This document shows, in pieces, positions 33,038 through 43,515 of a stretch of 64,000 nt of DNA. Position 1 is the first letter of the stretch. Each line of letters starts with the position of its first letter. The DNA is from Monodelphis domestica (Eukaryota; Chordata; Mammalia; Didelphimorphia; Didelphidae), in assembly GCF_027887165.1 (NCBI RefSeq), contig NC_077229.1:210209042-210273041 (forward strand), in the 5' to 3' direction. Both the position numbers and the translations under genes were made by a program. The notes below the pieces were generated by a model that was not told the DNA's origin, searched no databases, and saw only the letters and a program-made list of their open reading frames with translations.

Positions 33038-33242
33038 GAGGTAACTAGATGACTCAGTGGATTGAGAGTCAAGCCTAGAGAGGGAAGGTCTTGAATTTAA
33101 ATTTGGCCTCAGACATTTCCTAGATGTGTGTCCCTGGGCAAGTCACTTAACCCCCATTGTCTAGCCCTTATCACCTTCTGACTTGGAACAGACACCTAGT
33201 ATAGATTCTAAGACAGAAGGTAAAGGTTTAAAAAAAAAAAGA
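33038..33242 (+). mobile_element. Type A SINE with a 17-base target duplication
   Basis: GGTAACTAGATGACTCAGTG head, GTGTCCCTGGGCAAGTCACT core, AGACAGAAGGTAAAGGTTT tail with A's. Flanked by AAGAATCTCTGAGTCAG (33021-33037) and AAGAATCTCTGGGTCAG (33243-33259), one mismatch. This fixes both ends of the element. Confidence 0.93.
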
Positions 33243-33259
33243 AAGAATCTCTGGGTCAG

Positions 33260-34412
33260 AAGTTCTAGCTGATGTGGCTTCACTTCAGTCATCATAATCA
33301 CAGCTATGTCTTTTGCAGCCAATGAGGGTGCTGTTGGCAGTGTTCCTATACCTGAATCACTGTCTGGGATAGAGAAATTGATAGAGCAATTGAAGTGATA
33401 GTTACTGACGGTATCCTTAATCACTCTAACCTGGGTCCCAAAGGTCCAAGGACACACCAAGAGATCTATAAGCCCTTAGTTTAGCTCCTGCTAAAGTGAT
33501 GATCAAGATGACCTCTTTTCATAATTCCTAATTCTGATGCCATAGTTGAAAAAAGTTAAGATGTGGCCCATAGTTTTATATAAAAGCCATGCTCTGTGAG
33601 GTCTTCAAAGGAAGAATAGAGTAACATCATTTTAATGCTAAGGTCAGAGCCCCACAAATTAGCAGCATACTATACTGCCACTTGTGCTACAAATCCTATC
33701 CTCTCTGACCCCAAAGCTGTAATACCATAATTGCAAATTAGTTTTCCTGCCAAGCATACCCCCTATAGGCGATGGTTACCATGCTAAATGGAAAAGCCTG
33801 CTTCTTTTTTGTGGTGTTGTTCCTCATAAAATTTGACAACATGGTCTGGATGCTTGGTAAAAGTACACATTTGTCTACATAATCATGAGAAGGCTGGAGC
33901 TGGAGAACAGTGTTGGATTTTTTCCCCCCTCATATGTTCCCGAAGCATATATTTTGTACTGAGATCAAATCTGGGGGAGAAAGTCTGCCTAAATGGGAAG
34001 TTTTTGTAAAGTTAGAAGCAAAAGCAAGGCAGGTTGTGATGGAGAAGCATTTAAAACTTCAAAGAGTGTTCACAATTAGGAATTCAGTGATGAAACTAGC
34101 ATCCCCCTCATGTCCCACTTATTCCCTGATGTTCATTGCCAAGTTCCTTTGGAGAGATTATTCTGAATTCAACCCATCAGAAACAAATTGGACTTATTTC
34201 TCTCTAACAAATTGGAGCCAATACAATAATGCCAAATTGTGCTTGGAACGATGCTAAGCTTGGTTATGATTTCTTGTGACAAAATAGTTCCAGATTATGA
34301 CCAAAATGTACAATTCAGGTTAAATCTTGTCTTAATTTTTTACATTATTATATGTATCTCTAGTATTAAAGAAGAGAACATGTTAATTTGAAAATTGAGT
34401 CTCTCTTTGCAG
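33260..34412. other. Unassigned stretch
   Basis: No repeat recognised. The 115-codon plus frame at 33910-34257 has no clear domain. A 99-codon minus frame (33161-33460) runs partly through the type A SINE and is not supported as a gene. Confidence 0.45.
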
Positions 34413-34518
34413 AGTCCTCTGTGAAGAAGGGCATATTGATCCCTATAACTATTGTAGCACCAAAAGGATCTTAACATGTGAAGGTTTTTCAGGTGATGTC
34501 TTATGGCATGGACCCTAG
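34413..34518 (+). other. Weak C-type-lectin-like terminal exon candidate
   Basis: An acceptor-like GAGTCTCTCTTTGCAG ends at 34412. The following frame (from 34414) reads VLCEEGHIDPYNYCSTKRIL then TCEGFS and stops at 34516-34518 after 34 codons. Cys spacing C-x10-C-x7-C followed by Glu resembles the last exon of NK-receptor-type C-type lectin domains. An alternative donor GT lies at 34493. No upstream lectin exon or poly-A signal was found, so this may be chance or a relic. Confidence 0.18.
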
Positions 34519-34574
34519 AGACAGCATTATAATATAGTTCCAGTATATTCATATTAAGAATTTACTGAAATCAT

Positions 34575-34705
34575 TTGTCTAGGAACTTACTCTGCACTTA
34601 ATTGTGGCAGGAATTATGCCAATTGTGCCAATTGTGCCAATTGTATCAAGGAATACAAAAAGAAACCACCACAATTCCTATTCTCATGGAACTTACATTC
34701 TAGCT
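34575..34705 (-). mobile_element. L2-like fragment with a 9-base triplication
   Basis: TCTGCACTTAATTGTGGCAG and TCTCATGGAACTTACATTCT suggest antisense L2. Inside, GCCAATTGT is repeated three times in tandem (34614-34640). Confidence 0.55.
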
Positions 34706-34767
34706 GGGAAAACGAGATGCATTTATGTAAGTAAATGCAGAATATGTACAAGATTTCTATAAGATAT

Positions 34768-34935
34768 AGTGAAAAGAGAACTAAGAGTCAGAGGGCGCAT
34801 TAGCATTGAACTCATCTGAGTCATAAATGGCCTGGATCACCTTGGGAAAATCAATGAATCTGTTCGTTCAAGTCAGTTGACAGAGTTAGATTGGATGATC
34901 TTTAAAAGTCTTTCTAGCTCTAAAACACCATAATT
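34768..34935 (+). mobile_element. CORE-SINE with CR1/L3-like tail
   Basis: GATCACCTTGGGAAAATCAA core, then TTGGATGATCTTTAAAAGTC and TTTCTAGCTCTAAAACACC, the CR1/L3-type tail. Confidence 0.65.
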
Positions 34936-35365
34936 TTGGCTCCCCTCACTGCTCAGTAGGGTACAAATGCTCCTTACCATACAGATTCATTGAGTTGACC
35001 CTGCTATCTGCTTAGATACACCAAAAAGGCATTATAATAACCCAAATAAATCTCCCATTAAGTAGGATTTTTGCACACATGTAAGTGTCTTTGTGCACAC
35101 TCATCTATCATAGATGAAAACACACAAAGACAATCGTCATCCTCGGTTACTGAGAGACTACTATTACTACTACTATCAAAACCATATTTTCCCACCCCCT
35201 AACTCCCTACCTATTCACACCCTTTCTTCAGTGTCCACAGACAATGACACCTTCTTCATAAAGCCTTCCCTAATTCCTCCCACTCCCTTCACCCAGGTTT
35301 GGCACTTCTTATTTATGCCTCTCTTACAGTAATCATAATCATGATCATCACCATCATCATGACTA
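34936..35365. other. Mostly unassigned; possible L2 piece
   Basis: AAAGCCTTCCCTAATTCCTC near 35262 resembles an internal L2 segment. Otherwise nothing recognised. Confidence 0.4.
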
Positions 35366-35936
35366 TGATCTATGCAGCACTTTAAGTTTTGCAAACTTTA
35401 TATACATACATACACACATGCAAAGTTTATACACACATATGTACATATACATATATATATATATATATATAAATTTGAGCCTCACCAAAATCCTATGAGG
35501 GACAACGAGGTGGCTCAGTATCAACCCTCAAGGCAGGAAGACTCATATTCCTAAGTTTGAATCCGCTTCAGTAACTTCCTAGCTTTTTGATACTAGTAAA
35601 TCACTTAACTCTATTTACTTCAGTTTCCTCATCTGAAAAATGAGCTGGAGAAGGAAATGGCCAACCACTCCAGTATGTTTGCCAAGAAAACCCAAATGGG
35701 GTCACAAAGAATCAGACATGACTGAAACAACTGAACAGCAACAGCAAAATCTTATGAGGTAGGTGCTAGTGTTATCTTAATTTTATAAATGAGGATGAGA
35801 GAGATTAGGGCTAGGGCATTAGGGTTAAATGATTTACCCAGTATCACATAAGTAGGAAGTATCTGAGGTCAAATTTGAACCCAGGACTTTCTCTTTCAGA
35901 CCTGGCTAAGCCAATGAGCTACTGAGCCATTTAGCT
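35366..35936 (-). mobile_element. MIR SINE split by a type B SINE
   Basis: Left part has GCAGCACTTTAAGTTTTGC, then an AT/TA expansion (35441-35471). The right part from 35745 has TAGGTGCTAGTGTTATC, ATTTACCCAGTATCACATAA and GAGCCATTTAGCTG. The same MIR reads through the type B insertion. Confidence 0.75.
35501..35744 (+). mobile_element. Type B SINE with a 15-base target duplication
   Basis: GACAACGAGGTGGCTCAGTA head through CAGTTTCCTCATCTGAAAAA and the RTE tail GCCAAGAAAACCCAAATGGG, ending ACTGAACAGCAACAG. Flanks CAAAATCCTATGAGG (35486-35500) and CAAAATCTTATGAGG (35745-35759) differ at one base. Confidence 0.93.
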
Positions 35937-36186
35937 GTTCATATATTGGTTTTTAATCAAGCAATAACATCTATTAAGCAATCAGTGAGTACAAAATACC
36001 TAGAAAAGTTTAAGGGACTTACAAAGTTCATTACTTTGTAAGACTTAAATAGAAGTCTCAAGGAGAAAACCTCATAGAATTTATACTTCAATGCAGGAGG
36101 CAGTGCTATATAAATGCACATAAGCACAGATAACAGTGATAATTAGAGAGACCTAAATAATATTGTACAACAATAAAATATCTACC

Positions 36187-36411
36187 TGAGTAACTGAACT
36201 TAGACACTGAATATGGCAAGGTCATCTGCTACATCCCATCGCCAGTCATTCTGACTTTTGTCTTCCCACTGGACTTTGATGACCAGAAGAAAGAGTGAAG
36301 CTGATGACTTTGTGTGATTCCACCTCACTTAAATCCAATTCACCAACAAATCAAGATATCACCTTGGGATGTCATTGGTCCTCTTAGAAAACAAAGGACA
36401 AACAACAACAG
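36187..36411 (+). mobile_element. Type D retroposon, 3' portion
   Basis: ATTCTGACTTTTGTCTTCC, GACTTTGATGACCAGAAG, CCTCACTTAAATCCAATTCA, GATGTCATTGGTCCTCTTAG and AGGACAAACAACAACAGC recur in the same order at 48590-49127 and, inverted, at 53533-53887. Confidence 0.75.
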
Positions 36412-36639
36412 CATCTGAGATGAGAAGAAGATAAATGGTTAAGACTGGGGTTAATTCATTGTGACTTTAGTAAAGTCACAACTTACCAAGGATTTCAGAC
36501 TCTTCAGCTATAAATTAGTCAAACCAGCTCCCATATCCCCATTGTACTGATTAGGTAACAGAAGCCAAACAGATGAAGTGATTTATACAGGTTCTCATGT
36601 GTAGAAAATAGTCAAACAAGAATTAGAAGCATCAACAGC

Positions 36640-36880
36640 AGTGAGGTGGCCCAGTTTATAGAGCATTGAGCCCCAAATCAAAAATTGCTGCGATCAAATC
36701 CAGCCTCTGAAACTTACTAGCTGTGTGACCCTGGGCAAGTCCCTTAACCTCTATTTACCTCAGTTTTTTCAACTGTGAAATGGTGCTAATAATTGGACCT
36801 ACCTCCAATTATTTATAAAGATTATTTGTAAAATGATTAGTGTGGTGTCTGGCTCATAGGAAGGACTTAATAAATGTCTC
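36640..36880 (+). mobile_element. MIR-like SINE, full length
   Basis: GTGAGGTGGCCCAGTTTATA head, GCTGTGTGACCCTGGGCAAG core, GTGCTAATAATTGGACCTAC, and an L2-like end GGACTTAATAAATGTC. Confidence 0.8.
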
Positions 36881-37579
36881 TTTCCTTTCTTCCAAATCTA
36901 GTGCACTTTTGATTATATTATACTAACTTTTAGATTTGCCTAATAATACTGCAAACTCCTTTAAGCTGAGACTGTTATTTATTTGCCCTACCCCCTCCTC
37001 AGCACATATAAGTCAAGAAATGAATTGAGTCTACATTTCAGGTAAGACAGTATATATGGAGAAAGAGAGACAAATAGAACAGACATTTTGGGGTTTATTT
37101 TATTTTATTTTTATTGTAATGAAAAACACACTTCTGTATTAGTTATTGTTGTAAGAGCAAACTCTAACATAACCAAAACCCTGAAATAAAACCATAAATA
37201 TACTGATGTGAAAGACTACTCCCACAGTTCTTTCTCTGGAGGTGGAGAGCATTCCCTGTCATGTCTTTTAGAATTGTCCCAGATCATTGCATTGCTGAGA
37301 GTAGTCAAGTTTTCACAAATGATTATCTTATAGAATTGTAGGCCAGACACTAAAAAACCAACAACACTTTCTCTCTCTAATGACTATATGTAGATCTTCA
37401 GGCAGAGGAATGAGTTAAAGACAACTCTTTGATTCTATCCTTCAGAAAAGAATCTATGCTTGGAATGGAGCTGTCCATTCATCAGTCAAGAAACTGAGAA
37501 ACTTCCAAGCTAGGCTTCACCCATTAATTTTGTAAACTAGTCAAAAATTAAGCCAATCAGGCAAAAGATTTCAAAGAGG
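36881..37579. other. Unassigned stretch
   Basis: AT-rich. No secure repeat or exon. The right edge may belong to the L1 that follows. Confidence 0.45.
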
Positions 37580-37920
37580 GGGTAATAAACCCAAAGATCC
37601 CAGCTTTGGGGACAAGAATACACTATTTGATAAAAACTGCTGGGAAAATTGGAAAACAGTAAGGGTTTAGATCAACATCTCATACCCTATACCAAGATAA
37701 ATTCAGAATGGGCAAATGGCTTAAATATGAAAAGGGAAATTATAAGTAAATTAGGTGAACATAGAATAGTATACCTGTAAGATCTATAGGAAAGGAAAGA
37801 ATTTAAGACAAAGCAAGAGATAGAGAATATTACAAACTGTAAAATGAATCATTCTGATTACATTATATTAAAAAGGGTTTCTGCAATCAAGGGGGGGGAT
37901 TCATTTGAGAAAAGATATTC
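37580..37920 (+). mobile_element. LINE-1 ORF2 fragment
   Basis: Translation near 37626 gives FDKNCWENWK, a motif of the post-RT region of L1 ORF2, and 37800-37900 continues in L1-like order with frame breaks and stops. Neither end of an L1 is present. Confidence 0.65.
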
Positions 37921-38788
37921 AACACATATAATAATGTAGGATCTGTTGCTATTTGTCAAACTTCCATTTCGTTGATAGCTCAGATGTCCAAAGAAAGGTT
38001 ATCACTTCCCTCAGTCTATGGATATTACTGAGGAATTGGTGAGGCTCTGGGGAGTAGGAGGAAAGTGTGGAGGGACTGTAGTTATAGCCTATAAGCCCCC
38101 ACCAGTGTGCATCCCATGATGATCAGTCAACAGAAATTTATCAACCAGACTTAATTAGCTCTTAAAATGGTTATTTACTATAGTGCTATGATTGGTACAA
38201 AATATCTACCCAAAAGTCAGTGACATGATCTCTCATCAGTACTTACAGAATCCAGATGAAAGTGAGTTCAAGTTTCCAATAGCAAAGAAATAACTCACAG
38301 CTGCTAAAAGACTCCCTTTGCTAGAGTCCTTAAAAGAGTTCCCTTAGGTACATTGTAACTTTTCCTTTCTTCATTGGATCTAATTCTATCCTCAGCTCCC
38401 TACAGTTTGTACCTCCCAGCCACTAAGCTGTTGTCCTAGGGATTCTGCTAGGATGCCAATGAAAAACCCAAATACTCCAGAACACTATAAAACTCAAAAG
38501 ATCATCTTCTAAGTAAGAAGTATGGTAAAGATTGAATCCAAGACCAAAGTGCTGTCCTCCCCACACTGCCCCCCAAACAATTATTGCTCAGGAAGTTGTT
38601 TTGAAATGTTCTTTCCTGCCTCACCCCTCATTCTAATCTCTTCTCTCAAACAGACTTCCCATCATACCTAGGGAGATATCCAGACCTTGCTCACCTCTAG
38701 TAAACAATCAAGTTATGTTCTGATCTAACCAATATTTCAGGACCAAGTGGAATAAGTGGTTTTGATTCCTCTCTTATGCATATTATCT
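37921..38788. other. Unassigned stretch
   Basis: No family recognised. No supported exon. Confidence 0.5.
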
Positions 38789-38990
38789 CAGCAGACTTTG
38801 CTAAGGATCATCCAAAGGGCAATGGAACAGCACATATGTTTGGTGATGGGCTTCAGAACATTACAAAGAATGACAAAAGGAGAAGTGAAAGAAAGGATGT
38901 CAGCAGATAAATATAGAATGAAAAAGAAGATGGGTTGGTCACATGACAAGAAAGAGAGATAATTAATGGACAGTCCCTGTGCTCCCTTAC
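38789..38990 (+). mobile_element. RTE (BovB-like) LINE, ORF C-terminal remnant
   Basis: A plus frame reads LRIIQRAMEQH, then MTKGEVKERM and KKKMGWSHDKKER. This matches the RTE/BovB pattern of QRxMER, an E-x-K/R-x-R helix and a W-x-GH motif at the protein's C-terminus. Only about 55 codons survive. It is the only autonomous partner of the type B SINE tails I see in the window. Confidence 0.6.
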
Positions 38991-39064
38991 ATCCTTGCAC
39001 TGTCAAGAGAGAGCAAGGAAAATTCAGTAACTTGGGTGGCTTCCTCAAGGCTGAACCCAGGATA

Positions 39065-39900
39065 AAACTTAGAGAAGTGTTACAAGGATAGTATTAGGAT
39101 AATTGGATTTACTAGGAAATAAGGTTGGTTATAAGAAGGTCTCTTATAAGAAGGTCTCTTGCTACAGAAGGAGGTACAAGAGAGGTTACGTTAAGAACAA
39201 ACAAGAATTTTCATGGAGGTTCTTTAAGAGAATTTCCAATGATCCTTTGGTGGGAATGTTGGAAGTTAACTGCTCTTTCTTGGGTTTGACTTCTCAAGAG
39301 AAAGGAGGTAAAGGATTTTCTTCTGTGTGTTTGCGGAGGATTTCTGGTGACAGTTGGAAAATATTGTGTGAGCAGATAAAGACTGAAGAAGAAAACTGAC
39401 AGATTAGGAGAAAACTCAGTTGTTTCCCTGGTCTGACCAGTGGGAGTGAAACTTTATCCTGTCAGTGAATTGAGTTTGGAGACTGGAGAGAGAGACTGAG
39501 AAGCTGAATTGATTTTAAGATAAATATAAAAACACTTATAACTAGATTAGATTATATAGTTTAGAAATTTATATTTAAGATAGATTTAAGGAGATTAGCA
39601 TAGGCCTGGGTTTCTCAGGCAGAAGTCACTTCTTACGAAGCTTAGTGGAGTTTTTGGAGAAGGTTTTAGTATAGGAATAATTTTTATAAAACACTTTTTT
39701 TTCCCCTGTTCTTTCCCTGGGCAAATTACAAATAAATGGGATTTTTTATATATCCAATCTCTAGTTGATTTCTCAACTACCAAGATCAGTCATTTTTTCA
39801 ACTGTCAACTACAGGATCACCTCCATCCAAGACCCTGTCTATAACCACCAACCACTAGTGGCAAATTCTAATATAATTCAATATCTAGGGTTAATATATC
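39065..39900 (+). mobile_element. Candidate LTR, boundaries unresolved
   Basis: A repeat-free block with TAAATATAAAAAC (TATA-like, 39521) and AATAAA at 39731, followed by about 100 T/C-rich bases, which suggests U3-R-U5 order. A tandem 15-base TATAAGAAGGTCTCT pair sits near 39129-39158. No TG...CA ends with a target duplication were found. Confidence 0.35.
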
Positions 39901-40289
39901 CCCAAAAATTACAATAGGAAGGCATGAATAGATTACAATCTACACCACTGTGGGGAATAGTTACAAATAGTTACAATGGGGAGATCACAGATCCATTAGT
40001 GAATTTAAGTAATATTCAATGTTTTCAAGATTGAGGATTTTCACCAAATAATGTTGATGCAGGTGAAAATAAAGGCTAAAAGCTTTTAATGAAACTTGTA
40101 ACTATTCTGAGGTATCTCTGCAAAGAGTAATGGTTTGACCTTGATAGAACTTTTTTTCTCATATGTTTTACTGGGTTAAAGATCTCAGCGTGTGCTAACA
40201 TTTTTGGATGTCATTATAGGAAGCAGATTAAATATTATAATATAAATAGGACTCCTAAAACTTGAAGGAAATAATTATTTCAAGCGGAG
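39901..40289. other. Unassigned stretch
   Basis: AT-rich; no feature recognised. Confidence 0.5.
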
Positions 40290-40570
40290 TTTTTTTTTTT
40301 TTAGTAAACTAAATTGCTTTTATTTACACCTTGAATGATATAAATCAAAGAGACAATAGTCAGTACATTCATGCCCTGAAGTATTAAGTTTTCTTCCCCG
40401 AAAGACTTTGAGCTGATACCCACTACTACAGTTCCTTGATACAAATTATCTAGCAAGTGAAACCTCCACCACTGACCTATTATGTGACCTACAGTTGCTT
40501 CCTTGCCCAGGCTTTGCTTGAATAGACACATCTTATCTTCCATTCTGGGTAGCCCTGGATTGAAAGCACT
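40290..40570 (-). pseudogene. Processed-RNA-like insertion of unknown source
   Basis: On the minus strand AATAAA (40324-40319) is followed 16 bases later by a run of 13 A's (poly-T at 40290-40302), the signature of a reverse-transcribed polyadenylated transcript. The same strand is open for 90 codons upstream (40573-40301), without a recognised domain; it may be a 3' UTR. Part of it resembles a MIR core. No exact target duplication found. Confidence 0.4.
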
Positions 40571-40899
40571 CACATATCATCTGTCCTCAAGCTTTGAACC
40601 ATTCTCCAACCTGCAAGCCTACTTGCTGGATCTGTGTCTACATGTTCCCTTCCCAGGAGTCTGAAATACTTAAACTTTGCTCAACTCTGCAGGAAGTCTG
40701 CCTGAACTTCCATGTCTACCACTTACCAGACTGGCTCATCCTGTCACTACCAAAGACCAAGTTAGGGCATTTACCTCCCCTGAAACAGGGCTACGAATTT
40801 TTCTGTACTTATTTTTATTTATAATAAAATTACAAAATTAACAATTTATGGAAGGAAGCAACTCTTGTTATTCTTTTCCTTTCATAAGGTTTCTTCCCT
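40571..40899. other. Unassigned stretch
   Basis: No repeat recognised. A 76-codon plus frame has no domain. Confidence 0.45.
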
Positions 40900-41560
40900 T
40901 TTTTGCTTGTGTGTCAAACTCATCATGTCTAAAACAGAACTTTTCACCTCCCCAAAATTAGCCAGTTCCCTCTCCTGACTTCCCTCTTTCTGTTCATGGC
41001 ACCACAAGACTCTCAGTCATTCAGATTTAAAATCAACTTGGATACTTCTTTCTCCTTGTCTAACATCCATTTACTTTGTCAGGAAGTCCCTAATGTTTTC
41101 AGTTGTTCATTTGGGGTGCCTTTCCTCTCCCTTTGGATCCCATTTCTATCACTTTAATCTTCAATTATTGAAATGGTCTCCTAATTGATTCCCCTGCCCA
41201 TTCCCATTTCCTTTGATCTATTCAGCCAGGGTAATATTTTTAAGACTTTTTTTTGGCCAGGTAGTTCTCTTGTTCAAAAAATCAAAAATCAATGGTTCCC
41301 TACTACCTAGAGACATTCAAAAATTCTACAATTCTTGACCAACATGTATTTCTAAATATATGTCTTTTGTTCCTCTGTATTTCCACCAAACTTAGTTTCC
41401 CACTATCATTCAACATGCCTTGGAGAGAAGGAGAATGCCCTTCATAAACAGAATCTTACCTATCTGTTAAGGCCCAGCTCAAATTCTACTATTTCATGAA
41501 AGCCTCCTTGACAAGATTCAAATTATCATTCTCTTATCTGCAATGCTCTAGTATTCATGC
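40900..41560 (+). mobile_element. Long L2 LINE relic, end of ORF2 and 3' UTR
   Basis: In order: CATGTCTAAAACAGAACTTT, CTTCCCTCTTTCTGTTCATG, GGTCTCCTAATTGATTCCC, a GGGTAATATTTTTAAGAC segment, and AAGGCCCAGCTCAAATTCTA with AAAGCCTCCTTGAC. About 650 bases in L2 order with many frame breaks. The longest L2 copy here. Confidence 0.75.
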
Positions 41561-41564
41561 TCTA

Positions 41565-41790
41565 TGCCAGTGATGGTGAACCTTTTAGAGATTGAGTACC
41601 CAAATTGCAACCCTCATGCTACATGTGAGCCACCTCCTTACCCCAGCAAGGGAGGGAAGAAGCATTCTCATCGGGCTGTTGAGTAGAGGGGTGGATGATG
41701 TGCAAAATATCCTCAGGTGCAGTGGAGAGGGGAAGGAGAACAGCCTCCTCTGACACTAATCCCACAGGTTTGCCAAAATGGCTCCCTTTC
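41565..41790. mobile_element. Probable hAT-type DNA transposon fragment
   Basis: CCAGTGATGGTGAACCTTTT then GAGATTGAGTACCCAAATTG, a start I associate with Charlie-like hAT elements of opossums and other amniotes. The right end is obscured by a CT tract, so no target duplication can be judged. Confidence 0.45.
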
Positions 41791-41942
41791 TTTTTCTTTC
41801 CTTCTTTCCTTCCTTCTTTCTTTCTTTCTTTCTTCCTTCCTTCCTTCCTTTCTTTCTTTCTTCTCTCTCTCTTTCTTTCTTCCTTCCTTCCTTCCTTCCT
41901 TCCTTCCTTCCTTCCTTTCTTTTCTTTCCTTCCCTCCTTCCT
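41791..41942. repeat. (CTTT/CTTC)n pyrimidine tract
   Basis: About 150 bases of mixed TTTC and TTCC units. Open frames on both strands are low-complexity artefacts. Confidence 0.95.
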
Positions 41943-41960
41943 GTTACCATTAAAAATATT

Positions 41961-42450
41961 TTGAGAGACTAATCTGGGGTAAGGATGTTTATTGAATAGG
42001 CCAGCATTATAACCAATAAAGTGACTAAGTCATTGGCCCTCTAGACAACCAAAGACCTCAAAGGTCCTGAATCAGGTATCTATATAAACTTGGGAAGCTT
42101 ATTATTCAGCTCCTCCACTGAACATCCCAAGAAATCTCTAACTGGTAAATAGCTAATTAGGAGGTTGTCTATCAAACCCTCAGCCCTTCCCCAAACCAAC
42201 AGGTAATTATTGTCATGATTGTCACATACACAGGAAAAGAATCATTGTAAAACATTCCTGTTAGCCAGTCTTTGTGAAAGGAACACATTCCTAAGGACAA
42301 AGAAAATGCAAAAATCTGTAGACTAGATGATGCCTGAGCTCCAAGACTTCTGCACAGAAATCCTCTCTAATATACAGGAATTAGGCCTTTATACTCTAGG
42401 GTCCTGATATAAGAATTAATGCAGTATAAGAAAAATAATTTCTCACACTC
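41961..42450 (-). mobile_element. Candidate solo LTR, antisense
   Basis: On the minus strand a TATA-like TTTATATA (42088-42081) lies about 90 bases before AATAAA (41993-41988), a spacing typical of retroviral LTR promoters and poly-A signals. Ends may be TGAGAGA (41961) and TCTCACA (near 42446), a near-inverted pair with TG...CA, but the flanking 4 bases do not match. Confidence 0.4.
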
Positions 42451-42985
42451 CCATAAAATCACATGAGTAGTACAGTCCAAAGACACCTGGGATCCACATA
42501 CTTGGTTTTTAAAATATATATGTTCTTATTAACTGCATTTATATATAACTGATTTCCTTGTGTAATCTTATATATTTTATTTTATATATTTAAGAACACT
42601 AATCTGAGAAGCCATTGAATAAGCATCTCAGACTGCCATAGGAGTCAGTTGACCTGGTCCAAATTCTCACCCATTATAGGAATCTCCCCTACAATATTTC
42701 TGAGGGAAGGTCTACCCATTTCTACTCAAACATCTCAAGTGACAGGAAACTTACTATTTTATGAGACAAGTTGTTCCCATTGTTGACTAATTCTCAATGT
42801 TGCTTATATTAAAGCCAAGTCTAGTCCTTCACATATATTGCCTTCTCTTAGGATTGTTTTTTTCATGTATATGTATATTATTTTCCCAGTTAGATTGTAC
42901 TATATCTTCCCAAAGGTAAAGCATATACTTGATATGTTTTTGGATCTCTCAGAATGCCAGCCACAATGCCTTTATATAATAGAGG
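42451..42985. other. Unassigned AT-rich stretch
   Basis: No family or exon recognised. Confidence 0.5.
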
Positions 42986-43097
42986 CCATATATTAGAAGA
43001 AAGATTGAGAAACTGGAGTGTATCCAGAAGAAGATGGCCAGGATGATGAGGGACTCAAAGTTGACTCATGAAAGGTGCATCTGAAAGAAGAGGGAAG
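42986..43097 (+). mobile_element. CR1/L3-like LINE fragment
   Basis: TTGAGAAACTGGAGTGTATC, AGAAGAAGATGGCCAGGATG and GATGAGGGACTCAAAG resemble the 3' region of CR1/L3 LINEs. Only about 110 bases. Confidence 0.45.
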
Positions 43098-43260
43098 CTG
43101 AGTAGGTGCAGTGGAGGGAGCACTGGTTTGGAAGTCCAGAGACTTACATCCTACACCCAGCTCTGCTATTTACTACCTTGTATGACTTTGGGCAAGTTGT
43201 TTATCTCTCTATGGCCCTAGAAATGAGAGTATAAGACAAGATGGCTTCAAAAGTCTCACC
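43098..43260 (+). mobile_element. MIR SINE
   Basis: GAGGGAGCACTGGTTTGGAA, GACTTTGGGCAAGTTGTTTA and AAGATGGCTTCAAAAGTCTC follow MIR order. Confidence 0.7.
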
Positions 43261-43264
43261 CAAC

Positions 43265-43422
43265 CATATGGCACCATGGATGGAGTGGTGAACTTAGAGT
43301 CAAGAAGAGTTCAATTCAAGTCTGGTCTCAGTCAATTATTAGTTGTGTGAACAAGGCAAGTTACTTACTTTCTCTCAGTCTTAGTTCTCTCACTTGTAAA
43401 ATGGGGACAATATTTGTTGTAA
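43265..43422 (+). mobile_element. MIR-like SINE
   Basis: CATGGATGGAGTGGTGAAC head, TCAATTCAAGTCTGGTCTC, CACTTGTAAAATGGGGACAA. Confidence 0.7.
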
Positions 43423-43427
43423 GGAAT

Positions 43428-43515
43428 ATATATACATATATATATATATATACACACACACATATAAGTACATATATATAATTATTATGTATATAAACAT
43501 GTATGTGTATGTGTG
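43428..43515. repeat. TA/CA/TG dinucleotide tract
   Basis: Alternating ATATATATAT, CACACACACA and TGTATGTGTG units with interruptions. Confidence 0.9.

Noticed and set aside
33161..33460. 99-codon minus frame with a plausible-looking N-terminal half
   Set aside because: Its C-terminal half is antisense type A SINE, and no splice sites isolate the remainder convincingly.
33910..34257. 115-codon plus-strand frame
   Set aside because: No recognisable domain or codon pattern; considered as an upstream lectin exon for 34413 but it lacks the expected Trp and Cys layout.
41695..41972. Phe/Leu/Ser- and Arg/Glu/Lys-rich frames
   Set aside because: Products of the CTTT/CTTC tract.
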